Source: Galbibacter sp038433465 (GTDB taxonomy: Bacteria; Bacteroidota; Bacteroidia; Flavobacteriales; Flavobacteriaceae). Taken from it: a DNA stretch of 64,000 bases. The translations under genes and the position numbers were made by a program. The notes below the pieces were generated by a model. It was given only the letters and a program-made list of their open reading frames with translations, did no database searches and was not told the origin of the DNA. Positions 52,063-62,195 of this stretch are shown piece by piece (position 1 is the stretch's first letter; every line of letters begins with the position of its first letter). The DNA is taken from NCBI RefSeq assembly GCF_038433465.1, contig NZ_JAESVF010000005.1, forward strand, positions 62,001-126,000. The letters run 5' to 3'.

Positions 52063-52695
52063 TTAGAAGTTTAAAACTTCAATTTTATTTCGGGAAAGTT
52101 TTATAATATTTTGATTTTCTAGTTGTTTTAAAAGCCTGGAAACAACTACACGAGAAGTGTTGAGGTCTTCTGCAATTTCTTGGTGGGTAATTTGTAAAGT
52201 GGTATCGCCTTGAACTTTTACTTTGTCTGTTAGGTACTTTTCAAGCCGTTCGTCCATTTTTAAAAAAGCAAGTGTGTCGATGGTTTCGAGCATTTCATTA
52301 AAGCGTATTTGGTAGCTTTGTAAAATAAAATTACGCCAACTAGGTTCGGTATTAAACCATTTTTCCATTTTTTCTGATGGGATAAACAAAATTTCGGCAT
52401 CGGTATCGGCAATCGCTCTAATTTTACTTTTGGCATGTTTAAGACAACATGTTAATGACATCGCGCAGGTATCTCCTTTTTCTAAAAAGTAGAGGAGGAG
52501 TTCGTTGCCATTTTCGTCTTCTCGAAGTACTTTAATACTACCATTTATAACCAACGGGATTGCGGTGAGTTCTTGGTGAACATCCATAATAATCTCGTTT
52601 TTAGTGTATTGTTTAGTTTGTCCGATGGTGTTTAGCTCGTTTAAAATGGTTTCGTTGAAGAGATAGCCAAATTGTTGTTGCAACGTGTTTTTCAT
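52063..52695 (-). CDS. Crp/Fnr-family transcription regulator
   Basis: 210 residues: cyclic-nucleotide-like sensor domain (about 20-130, LFIPSEKMEKWF) and winged helix (LQITHQEIAEDLNTSRVVVSRLLKQLENQNII). Cys residues in CAMSLTCCLKHAK could sense redox or persulfide. Lies directly upstream of the sulfur operon and is its obvious regulator. Confidence 0.92.
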   Translation of the reverse strand: MKNTLQQQFGYLFNETILNELNTIGQTKQYTKNEIIMDVHQELTAIPLVINGSIKVLREDENGNELLLYFLEKGDTCAMSLTCCLKHAKSKIRAIADTDAEILFIPSEKMEKWFNTEPSWRNFILQSYQIRFNEMLETIDTLAFLKMDERLEKYLTDKVKVQGDTTLQITHQEIAEDLNTSRVVVSRLLKQLENQNIIKLSRNKIEVLNF

Positions 52696-52756
52696 GAAGT
52701 AAAAATAAGCTTTTATATTTTTTTAAAATTGTTGGGGAGTTTTTAATAAAAAATAT

Positions 52757-52764
52757 TATATTTG
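52757..52764 (+). promoter_or_regulatory. tRNA-Arg promoter -7 box
   Basis: TATATTTG 34 bp before the tRNA-Arg start. Confidence 0.6.
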
Positions 52765-52797
52765 CACCCGCATTTGAGTAATAACAAATGTCGAAAC

Positions 52798-52871
52798 GGC
52801 CTCGTGGCGCAACTGAATAGCGCATCTGATTACGGCTCAGAAGGTTGCAGGTTTGAATCCTGCCGAGGTCA
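52798..52871 (+). tRNA. tRNA-Arg (ACG)
   Basis: 74 nt. Acceptor GGCCTCG/CGAGGTC, anticodon ACG in TCTGATTACGGCTCAGA, T arm GCAGGTTTGAATCCTGC. The CCA is not encoded. Confidence 0.97.
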
Positions 52872-52873
52872 CT

Positions 52874-52903
52874 AAAAACCCTGCATCACTTGCAGGGTTT
52901 TTT
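52874..52903 (+). terminator. tRNA-Arg terminator
   Basis: AAAACCCTGCA, TCACT, TGCAGGGTTTT then TT: 11-bp stem, reading the other way close to the end of the 1613-residue gene, so it may serve both. Confidence 0.9.
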
Positions 52904-55900
52904 ATTTCCTCACTAAACTAAAATGTCCTTTAGCAACTAGTAAATCTTCATTGTGAGCCAGATCGGCGGTAAACCAATAATCGGTTTCGGGCATGTGTTT
53001 ACCATTGTAAGTACCATCCCAACCAGGATCGGAGGCATGTAATACTTTTATAAGTTTTCCGTAGCGGTCAAAAATTCTAACAGTTGCAATAGCTAGGGTA
53101 GTTGCTCCTGTAAGGTGCCATGTTTCATGAATTCCATCTCCATTTGGAGTGAAAAATTTTGGAAACCCTAAAATTAAAATTCGTTCTTGCGCAATGGTAG
53201 CACAGCCGTTAAGATCTTCAACGGTTACAGTATGATATCCGGTTGGAACGTTGTTAAAAATATTACTCGTTTGCGGAGGACCATCATTTAAAGAAAAAAC
53301 ATAATTACCACTTCCGCTAGTATGAACAGTAATGCTATTGTCGTTTGTAAGGCTAATAGTTTCAATATTAACTATCGATGCGACTTCCGAAGTTTCAACA
53401 CTAAAGTTTTTTGTACTGCTACAACCAAGAGGATACTGTATTTCTACCCAGTAATGGCCTGTATTTTGTATGGTAATTGAAGCCGTGGTAGCTCCTGTAG
53501 ACCATAAATAGGTTTCTCCAGCAGTCCCAGTGCTTGCATCAACAGTAATATTGGCGATATCTTCACATTTTAAAATAACATCATCAATTGGGATTTCTGG
53601 TGGATTCTCAATAATTAATTTGAAGGAAGTAGTTACAAAGCATCCTGTTAATGGATTTTCTAGTCGAACATAAATTTCCGTTTCAGTGTTGATTTGATAA
53701 TTTGAAAGTTCAGAAGTGGTAATCGGATTTAAATTCATGGAGGCATTTTCTTCCGAAGTAAAATAACTAATTTGCTGTGATCGAGGAGCAGGACCTTGAA
53801 TTACGGAGCTTTGGAGACTCAAATCGAAGTTTGCTTGGGCGTTGTTAGAGCATGCTTTTAAATCTGGAGGCGTATTAAAAGTAGGCTTTTCTAATAACTG
53901 AATATCAAAGCTCGTAATGGCAAAACAGCGAGAAACTTTATCAAAAACCTTAGCATAGAGCGTTTGTAAATTTGCTGTCGGAATGAAATTATTGGGGAGG
54001 GCATTACGTTCGTTTTCCGCATCGGTATTTGTACTAAAATATAAGATTTCTACTTCGGAAGGAACTTCGGCAATTTGAGTGCTTAGTTCAGCTAAATTAA
54101 CAACATTGTTTATGTCTTTGCAAAGTGCTATTCGGCTGAAGTTTTTTAGTTTAGGCGGACTAGAAACATTGAGTTCTAGCGGTACAATGGCATAACAATT
54201 TGTGTTGGTGTTTGTCGCTCTAACGTACACCAGTTCTGGGTTTGTAGTATTTGTGTACGTTTCTGGAGTGCTTATTTGGTTTGTGTTAGCGTCGGCATCG
54301 TTTACTGAAGTGAAATAATTAAGAATTACATTATTTTGCCGAATTCCTAAAATATCGATGTTTTGATCGGTAAGGTCAAAAGTGGTTGTTTCATCTTGAT
54401 CGGTTTCACAAGCATTAATCGGAATGGGCGTATTTATTAACCCTGTTAAAATTACATTTAATTCAAATTCCACAATTTGAGTACATCCGTTTGAAGCTTC
54501 AATACGCGTAAAAATAGTTTGCGGATTTACATTATTAGTATAGTTAAATGACAGCGGATTGCTGTTGTAACTAGCATTTTCTTCTTCCTCATGGAAACTT
54601 ACCGAGACCAAATCAGGATAACCATTTCGGATTTCATTTTCAACTTCAGCTAAATTAAAAATTTCTTGTCCGTCGTTGGTTGCATCGTCGCAAACATACA
54701 AATCGGTTGGAGGATTAAACTTTGGACCTTCATTTACAACTAAATTAAAAGGCGCAATTTCAAAACAGTTTTGGTTGTTTATATTTTCAACACGTGCATA
54801 AATAGTTTGCGGATTTGTTGTGTTGAAAAACGGGACATCTTTGTTGTGAGCGTTCGTTCTGTTTTCAGCATTTTCAAGAGAAGTATAATAAATTATTTGT
54901 AGCTCATTCTGACTGTTTCGGATTTCGTTGTCTTTACTGCGGAAGATAAATTCGCCAATACCATCGAGGTCTGTATCGCAATAAGTATAATCGGAAATAG
55001 GAATTGTAATGGGTTGATTTGAAATGTTGATAGTAAGCGGAACAATACGCAAACAACCCGTAGCAGAATGTTGTATCCGGATGAAAACAGTTGTTGCTTC
55101 TGTTTCAAAACTATCAGGAGTTTGAATGCTATTTGTGTTGTTTTCAGCATCAGCTAAAGTATTGTGAAACTGAATCGAATAGTTGGTTGGATCGCTAATA
55201 ATTTCGTTAATTTTACTTTGTAGATTTACGATAGCAGTATCGCTATTATCTGTTGTACAAATATTGATATCGGTTGGCGATTGCGTAATTGGCACAGCTT
55301 GAATGTTTAGTTGAAAACTATCAAAAGCTTCGCATTTACTTACTACATCAAACACCCGAACATAAATGGTTTGTGGGTTTTGAGTATTTTCAAAAATACT
55401 GGGCGTACGAATGTTGTTTTCTCCAGCTTCAGCATCACTTTGACTTGTGTAATACGAAACCAATTGTATCGGGTTTCCTTGGTTGTAATGGGTGCTAAAT
55501 TGCGTTAAGTTTATTTGTGTTCTTTCATCTTGATCATCATCACAAATCTGTTGGTCGGCAAGTGGCGTTATTGTAATATTTGGACTTACGCCTATTTCAA
55601 TTTCTTCGTTTTCAGCGCAGGCATCAGACTGTAAGGATAGATACAATGTTTGCGGATTTTGGGTATTGGTAAACGGAACATTTTTGTCGATTGGATTTGT
55701 ATTTGAATCTCGATCGGTTGCTGTGAGGTAAAAATCTACTTCTAGATTGTTAATAACGCCTGCAATTGTTTGTTCGATATCTAATAAATCAAAATTTTCT
55801 ACTCCGTCACTACTTGTGTCATCACAGAGATAATAAGGGTTTAAGTTGGTTTCGGTTAAAAGTCTGTTGGTAAAAAGTCGTAAATACGCTAGCGAAACAC

Positions 55901-57743
55901 AATCAGAATTCAACTCTTTAATTCTAACATAAATTATTTGCTGAAAAGGTCTTGTATTAGTAAAGTTGGTTGGATTTAAAATCGGGTTTTGATTCGCCAA
56001 AGCATCGTTGGTTGTTAAATGATAACTTACAGTAACATTGCTTAGGCCGTCCAATATTGGTTTGGCAATTTCAACTAAATTAAAAGTAGCAAATCCATCC
56101 AAATCGGGGTCACAACTATTTACACTTTGTACGGTTTCGGTAAGTAGCAGACCTCTATCGATGTTTAAGGTAACTTCGGTAGTTGTAAAACATTTCGAAA
56201 TTGTATTTCTGATGCGTACATACAGTGTTTTTGTACTTTGATAATTAATATATGTCGGGTTTAAAGCATTAATTCCACTTTCCGCTTCTGTTTGGGTTTC
56301 ATGATATGTTACAACAATGTTTTCATTTTCATCTATCAGCATCGGAGTAATTTCATCTAAATAAAAAACTTCAAACCCCATAATGTTGGTGTCGCATTTA
56401 CTTACAGTTACTGCATTGTTTTTAATTTCGGGCAACGGAGAACGTATTAAATTAAAGTGATTGTAAGCGAGACAACCATTGTCTAGGTCTTCAATGCGAA
56501 CAAAGATTTCTTGTGAATTATTTGTAAGTGTAAATTGGGTTTGAGGGTTGTTATTTTGCGTAGCATTTTCTGCTGAAAGGTGATACGAAATTTGATAATT
56601 ACCAGTATTTCCTACGGAATTAATAACCTCTGGATTTTTTTCGGTTAAGTCAAATACTTCGGAAGCATCGTTATCTTCATCGCAACGGATAAAATCTGTT
56701 AGGGGCGTTGTAGCTTGCTCTGTGCCAAGTTCAACTAGAATTTCGTCTTCAGTAATACAAGAATTCAACCCTAGCGGAATTGTTGAAATTACTTTATAGG
56801 TCCCACCAGGTGCAGTCGCAGTTATGGTAGCAGTAGTTTCGGGAAGTAAAACGTCGTTTAAAAACCATTGATAAGTAGCTATTGGGCTGTCAACAACGGC
56901 TTGAAGCTCGATGCTATTCGCGCACGAACTGATATCAGGACCTAAATCGACCACAGTATTAAAACTACTTCCCTCAATAAAAATAGCCGAATCTAAAAGC
57001 GTATCTCTTTGGTCGGCAACAATTAATTTTATGCGATACGGGCGGTTGGGTTCGATAGTCGCCGTAGCCGTTAATGGAACTGTGCGACCGTTGTAATTGG
57101 TGTCGCCAATGTTGTAACCTTCAAAATATTGTTCGTTTAACGCTTCGCATTGTCCAACTATTTCCTGCCGAATTGTGTTGGTAGCAATAGGAGTATTGGT
57201 GCCAGGAATTACTGCGATATTTTGATAAGGTTCCGAGCCATCTGCGGGTTGGATGAGAAAGGCAAAACTATCGGAATATTCACACGGGAAATAGTTTGAA
57301 TATTCTTCGGAAGCTAAAATGTAATTAAAAGAAATGGTATTGGTGCTCGCAATAAATTCAAACTCAATAGTGGTGGCGTTATAAGTTTGCGTAACTCCAG
57401 TAATGGCTTCCAAATCTGCATCACCGCCCCAATTTGTATCTCCCGCGCTTAAAAGTTTGGTGTTAATACCGCCTCCAATTTCGTGAATGTTTCCAGAGGA
57501 GATTACAATTCCTTCGGAAAAAGGGAAAGAAGTATTGGTGTTTGTAAAATATCCGTAGCTATTTATGTTAGAAATACTGCCGTTTACAGGAGAATTAACG
57601 TTACTTACTTGGATGCAACCGTTAATGAATTGCTCATTAATTAAGTCGTTTACCGATGGCGTTTCTTCAATAGTTATTTGCTGTGCAGTACTTATTGTTG
57701 TGCACAAAAATATAGGTAGAAATAATAGCCACTTTGCATTCAT
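52902..57743 (-). CDS. Giant T9SS-exported surface protein: choice-of-anchor L, 11 repeats, gliding-motility C-terminal domain
   Basis: 1613 residues. Signal peptide 1-21 (FLCTTISTAQ). Residues about 25-255 are a choice-of-anchor L domain (GIVISSGNIHEIGG, NYILASEEYSNYFP). Then an Ig-like segment, then 11 repeats of about 95 residues (about 345-1390) with the pattern CDxDxDG..FDL...YH.T..DA......NPxTIYVRV..C. Near the end come Ig-like modules and the type B sorting domain (FPKFFTPNGDGIHETW, about 1525-1613). It is exported by the type IX system and held on the surface, probably for adhesion. Confidence 0.95.
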   Translation of the reverse strand: MNAKWLLFLPIFLCTTISTAQQITIEETPSVNDLINEQFINGCIQVSNVNSPVNGSISNINSYGYFTNTNTSFPFSEGIVISSGNIHEIGGGINTKLLSAGDTNWGGDADLEAITGVTQTYNATTIEFEFIASTNTISFNYILASEEYSNYFPCEYSDSFAFLIQPADGSEPYQNIAVIPGTNTPIATNTIRQEIVGQCEALNEQYFEGYNIGDTNYNGRTVPLTATATIEPNRPYRIKLIVADQRDTLLDSAIFIEGSSFNTVVDLGPDISSCANSIELQAVVDSPIATYQWFLNDVLLPETTATITATAPGGTYKVISTIPLGLNSCITEDEILVELGTEQATTPLTDFIRCDEDNDASEVFDLTEKNPEVINSVGNTGNYQISYHLSAENATQNNNPQTQFTLTNNSQEIFVRIEDLDNGCLAYNHFNLIRSPLPEIKNNAVTVSKCDTNIMGFEVFYLDEITPMLIDENENIVVTYHETQTEAESGINALNPTYINYQSTKTLYVRIRNTISKCFTTTEVTLNIDRGLLLTETVQSVNSCDPDLDGFATFNLVEIAKPILDGLSNVTVSYHLTTNDALANQNPILNPTNFTNTRPFQQIIYVRIKELNSDCVSLAYLRLFTNRLLTETNLNPYYLCDDTSSDGVENFDLLDIEQTIAGVINNLEVDFYLTATDRDSNTNPIDKNVPFTNTQNPQTLYLSLQSDACAENEEIEIGVSPNITITPLADQQICDDDQDERTQINLTQFSTHYNQGNPIQLVSYYTSQSDAEAGENNIRTPSIFENTQNPQTIYVRVFDVVSKCEAFDSFQLNIQAVPITQSPTDINICTTDNSDTAIVNLQSKINEIISDPTNYSIQFHNTLADAENNTNSIQTPDSFETEATTVFIRIQHSATGCLRIVPLTINISNQPITIPISDYTYCDTDLDGIGEFIFRSKDNEIRNSQNELQIIYYTSLENAENRTNAHNKDVPFFNTTNPQTIYARVENINNQNCFEIAPFNLVVNEGPKFNPPTDLYVCDDATNDGQEIFNLAEVENEIRNGYPDLVSVSFHEEEENASYNSNPLSFNYTNNVNPQTIFTRIEASNGCTQIVEFELNVILTGLINTPIPINACETDQDETTTFDLTDQNIDILGIRQNNVILNYFTSVNDADANTNQISTPETYTNTTNPELVYVRATNTNTNCYAIVPLELNVSSPPKLKNFSRIALCKDINNVVNLAELSTQIAEVPSEVEILYFSTNTDAENERNALPNNFIPTANLQTLYAKVFDKVSRCFAITSFDIQLLEKPTFNTPPDLKACSNNAQANFDLSLQSSVIQGPAPRSQQISYFTSEENASMNLNPITTSELSNYQINTETEIYVRLENPLTGCFVTTSFKLIIENPPEIPIDDVILKCEDIANITVDASTGTAGETYLWSTGATTASITIQNTGHYWVEIQYPLGCSSTKNFSVETSEVASIVNIETISLTNDNSITVHTSGSGNYVFSLNDGPPQTSNIFNNVPTGYHTVTVEDLNGCATIAQERILILGFPKFFTPNGDGIHETWHLTGATTLAIATVRIFDRYGKLIKVLHASDPGWDGTYNGKHMPETDYWFTADLAHNEDLLVAKGHFSLVRK

Positions 57744-57956
57744 CCTGTTAAGATTAGGTTGGTACAGGTTTGTATGCTACAAAGGGGTAATTTGTAGGAT
57801 AAAAAATATAATCTAATGTAGTTAATTCTTACATTTAAAACAAATAAAAATCACTGATATTCAGTGGTTTAACATTTGTATTTATTTGAGGTGTTTCTGT
57901 TTTCTCTTAAATATTAATGTTAAATTTACAAGAGTACATAGTGTTAGTTTGAATAT

Positions 57957-57990
57957 TTTGTTTAATTTTATACTGAAAAGATTAAACAAA
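57957..57990. promoter_or_regulatory. Inverted repeat upstream of crtI
   Basis: TTTGTTTAAT, 14-base spacer, ATTAAACAAA: a perfect 10-bp inverted repeat 18 bp before the crtI start. Candidate operator or terminator-like structure. Confidence 0.5.
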
Positions 57991-58008
57991 AAAAAGTTAA
58001 ATACTTTT

Positions 58009-59472
58009 ATGAAGAAAGATGTAGTAATTATTGGTTCGGGTTTTTCTTCACTAGCAGTGGCTTGTTACCTTCAGCAACAAGGAAAAAATGTAACTGTACT
58101 TGAAAAGAATGAGCAGTTAGGAGGGCGTGCTTCTGTTTTAGAAGCTGAGGGTTTTAAATTTGATATGGGACCTTCATGGTATTGGATGCCCGATATTTTT
58201 GAACGCTTTTTTAACGACTTCGGAAAATCAGTCTCAGATTATTATGAGTTGGAAAAATTATCGCCGGCATATAATGTGTACTTTGGTGAAAACGACTTTG
58301 TTTCAATTGGTGATAACTTATCAAATATTGTAAAAACGTTTGAAGAGATTGATAAGGGGAGTGGAAAGCGGTTAGAAGCTTTTATTAAACAGGCGAAAGA
58401 GAATTATGATGTTGCTATGGGGGAATTGGTGTATCAACCCGGACTTTCAATACTCGAATTAGTTACTTCAGAAACAGTTTCTAAGTTGAACTTATTCATC
58501 CGTAATATTTCTTCAGAAGTAAAAAAAATAACAGCAAATAAAAAGTTACAGAGCATTTTGGAGTTCCCGGTGTTGTTTCTAGGAGCAAAACCCGAAAATA
58601 CTCCAGCTTTTTACAACTTTATGAACTATGCCGATTTTGGTGCTGGCACGTGGTATCCAAAAGGTGGGATGCATATAATTGTTGATGCGATGGTTGCATT
58701 AGGAAAGTCATTGGGTGTAAAATATCATACAAATCAAGAAGTGTTATCGGTAGATGTAAAGTCTTATAAAATGAGTAGTGTGCAAACGAAAACAAATATT
58801 TTTCATTGCGATATTTTAGTTTCTGGAGCCGATTATGCTCATACCGAAAAGCTGTTGCCAGAGACTTTCAGGAACTATTCGGACACATATTGGGATAAGA
58901 AAACTTTTGCACCTTCTTCGTTTTTGTATTATATTGGTTTTAAGGGTGATGCAGATTTTTTAGAGCATCATAATTTGTTTTTTGATACCGATTTTAAAGT
59001 GCATGCTAGAGAAATTTATGATAAAAAATGCGCACCTACAAATCCGCTTTTCTATGCAAATTTCCCGTCAAAATCAGATAAATCTTTGGCGCCAGAAGGG
59101 ATGTCTACTGCCTTTTTTTTAATTCCCGTAGCTGTAGATATTGAAGACGACACGGCAATGCACAATTATTATCTCGACATAATTTTAAACCGAATTGAGC
59201 AGTGTACAGGACAAAATTTAAGAGATAAAATTGTATTTAAAAAATCGTTTGGAGTAACCGATTTTAAGTCGCGATACCATTCGTGCAAAGGAAATGCTTA
59301 CGGTTTGGCGAATACTTTATGGCAAACATCGGTGTTGCGCCCAAAGATTTTAAACAAAAAAATCGACAATATGTTTTATACCGGTCAGCTTACAGTGCCT
59401 GGTCCGGGTGTGCCTCCAGCATTAATTTCAGGAAAAATTGTTAGCAATTACATAAAAAAGAAAAACCTATGA
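58009..59472 (+). CDS. crtI: Phytoene desaturase
   Basis: 487 residues from ATG 58009; the 41 codons before it are not conserved. Rossmann motif VVIIGSGFSSLAVACYLQQQG, FAD loop LGGRA, and the C-terminal GQLTVPGPGVPPALISG. Desaturates phytoene to lycopene. It heads the crt operon and overlaps crtB by 4 bp (ATGA). Confidence 0.95.
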   Translation: MKKDVVIIGSGFSSLAVACYLQQQGKNVTVLEKNEQLGGRASVLEAEGFKFDMGPSWYWMPDIFERFFNDFGKSVSDYYELEKLSPAYNVYFGENDFVSIGDNLSNIVKTFEEIDKGSGKRLEAFIKQAKENYDVAMGELVYQPGLSILELVTSETVSKLNLFIRNISSEVKKITANKKLQSILEFPVLFLGAKPENTPAFYNFMNYADFGAGTWYPKGGMHIIVDAMVALGKSLGVKYHTNQEVLSVDVKSYKMSSVQTKTNIFHCDILVSGADYAHTEKLLPETFRNYSDTYWDKKTFAPSSFLYYIGFKGDADFLEHHNLFFDTDFKVHAREIYDKKCAPTNPLFYANFPSKSDKSLAPEGMSTAFFLIPVAVDIEDDTAMHNYYLDIILNRIEQCTGQNLRDKIVFKKSFGVTDFKSRYHSCKGNAYGLANTLWQTSVLRPKILNKKIDNMFYTGQLTVPGPGVPPALISGKIVSNYIKKKNL

Positions 59473-60320
59473 CAACCAACTACAACCTTTATCAACATGT
59501 ATGTGGCGAAACAAGCAAAATGGTAACAAAGAAGTACAGTTCGTCTTTTTCGCGTTCCATACTTTTTCTAGCTCCAGAAATTCGTGAAAACATCTATAAT
59601 ATTTATGGTTTTGTTCGTTTTGCAGATGAAATTGTAGATACGTTTCATGAGCACGATCGAAAAAAATTACTAGACCGCTTTGTTGAAGATTATCATTTGG
59701 CATTGTATCAAGGTATTTCTTTAAACCCTATACTTCAAGCGTTTTGTCAAACTCAAAAAAACTATGCTATTCCGCAACATTTAGTAGATTCGTTTTTAGA
59801 ATCGATGTATATGGATTTGGGTGTGATGAGCGATTTAAATTCCGAAGCATATAAAAAATACATTTATGGTTCTGCTGAGGTAGTTGGGTTAATGTGTTTG
59901 CAAGTATTTTTAAAAGGAAATCAAACAGACTATGAGGCTTTAAAACCTTCGGCGCAACGCTTTGGTTCGGCTTTGCAGAAAGTGAATTTTTTAAGAGATA
60001 TAAGTGCCGATTTTCATCAGTTAAACCGAACGTACTTTCCAAATGTAGATTTTCAACGTTTTACCTTAGCCGATAAAGAAACCATCGAAGAAGATATTAA
60101 AACCGATTTTCAAGAAGCGATAAAAGGTATAAAAAAATTACCGCTAACCTCGCGTTTTGCCGTTTACCTTGCGTATCTTTATTACACGAGTTTGTTCAAG
60201 AAAATTAAAAAAACCGATTCGGAATTGTTGTTTAAAAAGCGAATACGTGTTAACAACCTCGAAAAGTTAATGTTGTTTTCTCGAATTTACGTACAGAAAA
60301 GTTTAAACATCCAGATATGA
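59469..60320 (+). CDS. crtB: Phytoene synthase
   Basis: 283 residues. Substrate-binding Asp motifs in RFADEIVDTFHEHD and FLRDISADF. Condenses two geranylgeranyl diphosphates to phytoene. Overlaps crtI and crtZ by 4 bp each. No crtE lies in the window; GGPP must come from elsewhere. Confidence 0.95.
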   Translation: MTTNYNLYQHVCGETSKMVTKKYSSSFSRSILFLAPEIRENIYNIYGFVRFADEIVDTFHEHDRKKLLDRFVEDYHLALYQGISLNPILQAFCQTQKNYAIPQHLVDSFLESMYMDLGVMSDLNSEAYKKYIYGSAEVVGLMCLQVFLKGNQTDYEALKPSAQRFGSALQKVNFLRDISADFHQLNRTYFPNVDFQRFTLADKETIEEDIKTDFQEAIKGIKKLPLTSRFAVYLAYLYYTSLFKKIKKTDSELLFKKRIRVNNLEKLMLFSRIYVQKSLNIQI

Positions 60321-60766
60321 TTGTTGTGTTTTACATTATACTTACGCTACTTGTTTTCTGTTTGATGGAAGCGGTAACGTGGCTTACACATAAATATGTA
60401 ATGCATGGTTTTATGTGGTATTTTCACGACGACCACCATCAACCTGGATATCCTCATGCTTTTGAAAAAAACGATTTCTTTTTCGTGATTTTTGCCATTC
60501 CTAGCATTTTACTTTTTTACTTCGGAACTCGAAACGGAATTAACTTTTTGTTTTTTATCGGGCTGGGAATTTTATTTTACGGAATTGCCTACTTTTTAGT
60601 GCACGATGTATTGATTCATCAACGTTTTAAATGGTTTAAACGAACCAATAATAAGTATTTAATAGGACTTAGAAAGGCACATAAAATTCATCATAAACAT
60701 CTAGGAAAAGAAGATGGAGAATGCTTCGGGATGCTTTTTGTTCCGAAGAAATACTTTAAGATGTAG
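60317..60766 (+). CDS. crtZ: Beta-carotene hydroxylase
   Basis: 149 residues, membrane-bound di-iron hydroxylase. His clusters HKYVMHGFMWYFHDDHH and HDVLIHQRF/HKIHHKH. Converts beta-carotene to zeaxanthin. It ends with TAG whose G starts the next gene. Confidence 0.95.
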   Translation: MIVVFYIILTLLVFCLMEAVTWLTHKYVMHGFMWYFHDDHHQPGYPHAFEKNDFFFVIFAIPSILLFYFGTRNGINFLFFIGLGILFYGIAYFLVHDVLIHQRFKWFKRTNNKYLIGLRKAHKIHHKHLGKEDGECFGMLFVPKKYFKM

Positions 60767-61470
60767 TGGAAAAATCGTTGTATTTATTATTAGATATTTT
60801 TAGTTTCCTCATTCCGTTTTTATACAGTTTTGAGCGGAAGCATTTGTACTTTATTCAGTATTGGAAACCTTATTTTACAGCTATTTTTATTGTAGGTTTA
60901 TGCTTTGTAGCCTGGGATGTTTTTTTCACCATTCACGGCGTTTGGGGTTTTAATAGTACGTATTTAATTGGTGTTGAATTTTTGCATCTTCCTATTGAAG
61001 AATGGGTGTTTTTTTTATTGATTCCTTATGCAAGTAATTTTATTCACTACGCACTTTTATACTTTTTTCCTAAACCAAAACTTTCAGCTAAAACAAGTTT
61101 TTATATCAGCTTAATTTTATTTGTATCGAGTGCTTGCATAGCTTTTACAAATACTGATAAAATTTACACGCTTTGTAGCTTCGGACTTTTCGCTGTAGTA
61201 ATGTTGTTGCAATTGTGTTTTCGGTTTAAGACATTTCAACGTTATATCTTGTCATTTATAATAATTTTACTTCCGTTTCTTTTAGTCAATTCTTGGCTTA
61301 CAGGTTCGTTTACAGAAGCTCCAGTGGTGTATTACAACAACGCAGAAAATCTAGGTTTAAGGGTAGGGACAATTCCTGTGGAAGATTTTTTCTATTGTTT
61401 TTCAATGCTTTACACTAGTGTTTTGTTGTTCGAATATTTTAAAGCGAAACTACATTTTAGAAAAGCCTAG
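60766..61470 (+). CDS. Lycopene cyclase (CrtYcd-type domain fusion)
   Basis: 234 residues from GTG 60766, overlapping the crtZ stop by 1 bp. Six or seven hydrophobic segments, with two copies of the cyclase motif (LHLPIEEWVFFLLIPY, and VEDFFYCFSMLY). Cyclises lycopene to beta-carotene. Completes the zeaxanthin pathway with crtI, crtB and crtZ. Confidence 0.9.
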   Translation: MEKSLYLLLDIFSFLIPFLYSFERKHLYFIQYWKPYFTAIFIVGLCFVAWDVFFTIHGVWGFNSTYLIGVEFLHLPIEEWVFFLLIPYASNFIHYALLYFFPKPKLSAKTSFYISLILFVSSACIAFTNTDKIYTLCSFGLFAVVMLLQLCFRFKTFQRYILSFIIILLPFLLVNSWLTGSFTEAPVVYYNNAENLGLRVGTIPVEDFFYCFSMLYTSVLLFEYFKAKLHFRKA

Positions 61471-61556
61471 TATATTTGTATGAAATAATTTATGCCGTGT
61501 AAAAAAAATATATAACTTTATTCAAGAAGTTATTTCCCTTTTCTTACAAATAAAAG

Positions 61557-61584
61557 GTGACCATTTTTGACTTCTTGTGTCTAA
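61557..61584 (+). promoter_or_regulatory. ECF-type promoter of the sigma operon
   Basis: GTGACC (61557-61562), 15 bases, TGTCTAA (61578-61584). The same two boxes and spacing precede both micropeptide genes (63250 and 63695). It lies 36 bp before the start codon. Confidence 0.65.
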
Positions 61585-61620
61585 TATTTTGGAGGGGCTA
61601 TGGCCTAATTTTATACAACT

Positions 61621-62193
61621 TTGGCAGAAACACACGTAGATAATAACATAGATGATGAAACACTTGTTGCAAAAATTGTAGCGACAAACAACACGCATCT
61701 TTTTGCTATTCTTTACGATAGGTACTCGGAAGTTGTGTATAATAAATGTCTCAGTTTTACACGAGCAACCGAAGAGGCACAAGACTTAACCCACGACATT
61801 TTTATAAATTTATTTTTAAAGCTGAAAACCTATAAAGGAAACGCTAAGTTTTCTACATGGTTGTATTCGTTTACCTATAATTTCTGCGTAAATTATGTGC
61901 AAAGAAATTTAAATAAAAGGCAAGATAAGTTTGTTTTAACAGATGAATTGCCAAGCGAATCGGAAGATTACCAAGAGATTTCAGATGAAAATATTTATCA
62001 AATGAAATCAAAAAAACTCGACCAAGCTTTAAAGCAAATAGAAGCCAACGACAAGATGATATTGCTTATGCGATATCAAGATGATTTATCAATTAAAGAA
62101 ATTCAAGAAGTATTAGATTTAGGAAGTAGCGCAGTAAAAATGCGATTGAATAGAGCAAAAGGACGTTTAATTGAAATATACAACACACTGTAA
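61621..62193 (+). CDS. ECF sigma factor (sigma-70 family)
   Basis: 190 residues from a TTG start (61621; the ATG at 61600 meets a stop at once). Region 2 is LFAILYDRYSEVVYNKCLSFTRATEEAQDLTHDIFINLFLKLKTYKGNAKFSTWLYSFTYNFCVNYVQR; region 4 is LKQIEANDKMILLMRYQDDLSIKEIQEVLDLGSSAVKMRLNRAKGRL. It has a single stress-type promoter that matches those of two micropeptide genes, so autoregulation is proposed. It is followed by a 58-residue gene. Confidence 0.95.
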   Translation: MAETHVDNNIDDETLVAKIVATNNTHLFAILYDRYSEVVYNKCLSFTRATEEAQDLTHDIFINLFLKLKTYKGNAKFSTWLYSFTYNFCVNYVQRNLNKRQDKFVLTDELPSESEDYQEISDENIYQMKSKKLDQALKQIEANDKMILLMRYQDDLSIKEIQEVLDLGSSAVKMRLNRAKGRLIEIYNTL

Positions 62194-62195
62194 TT

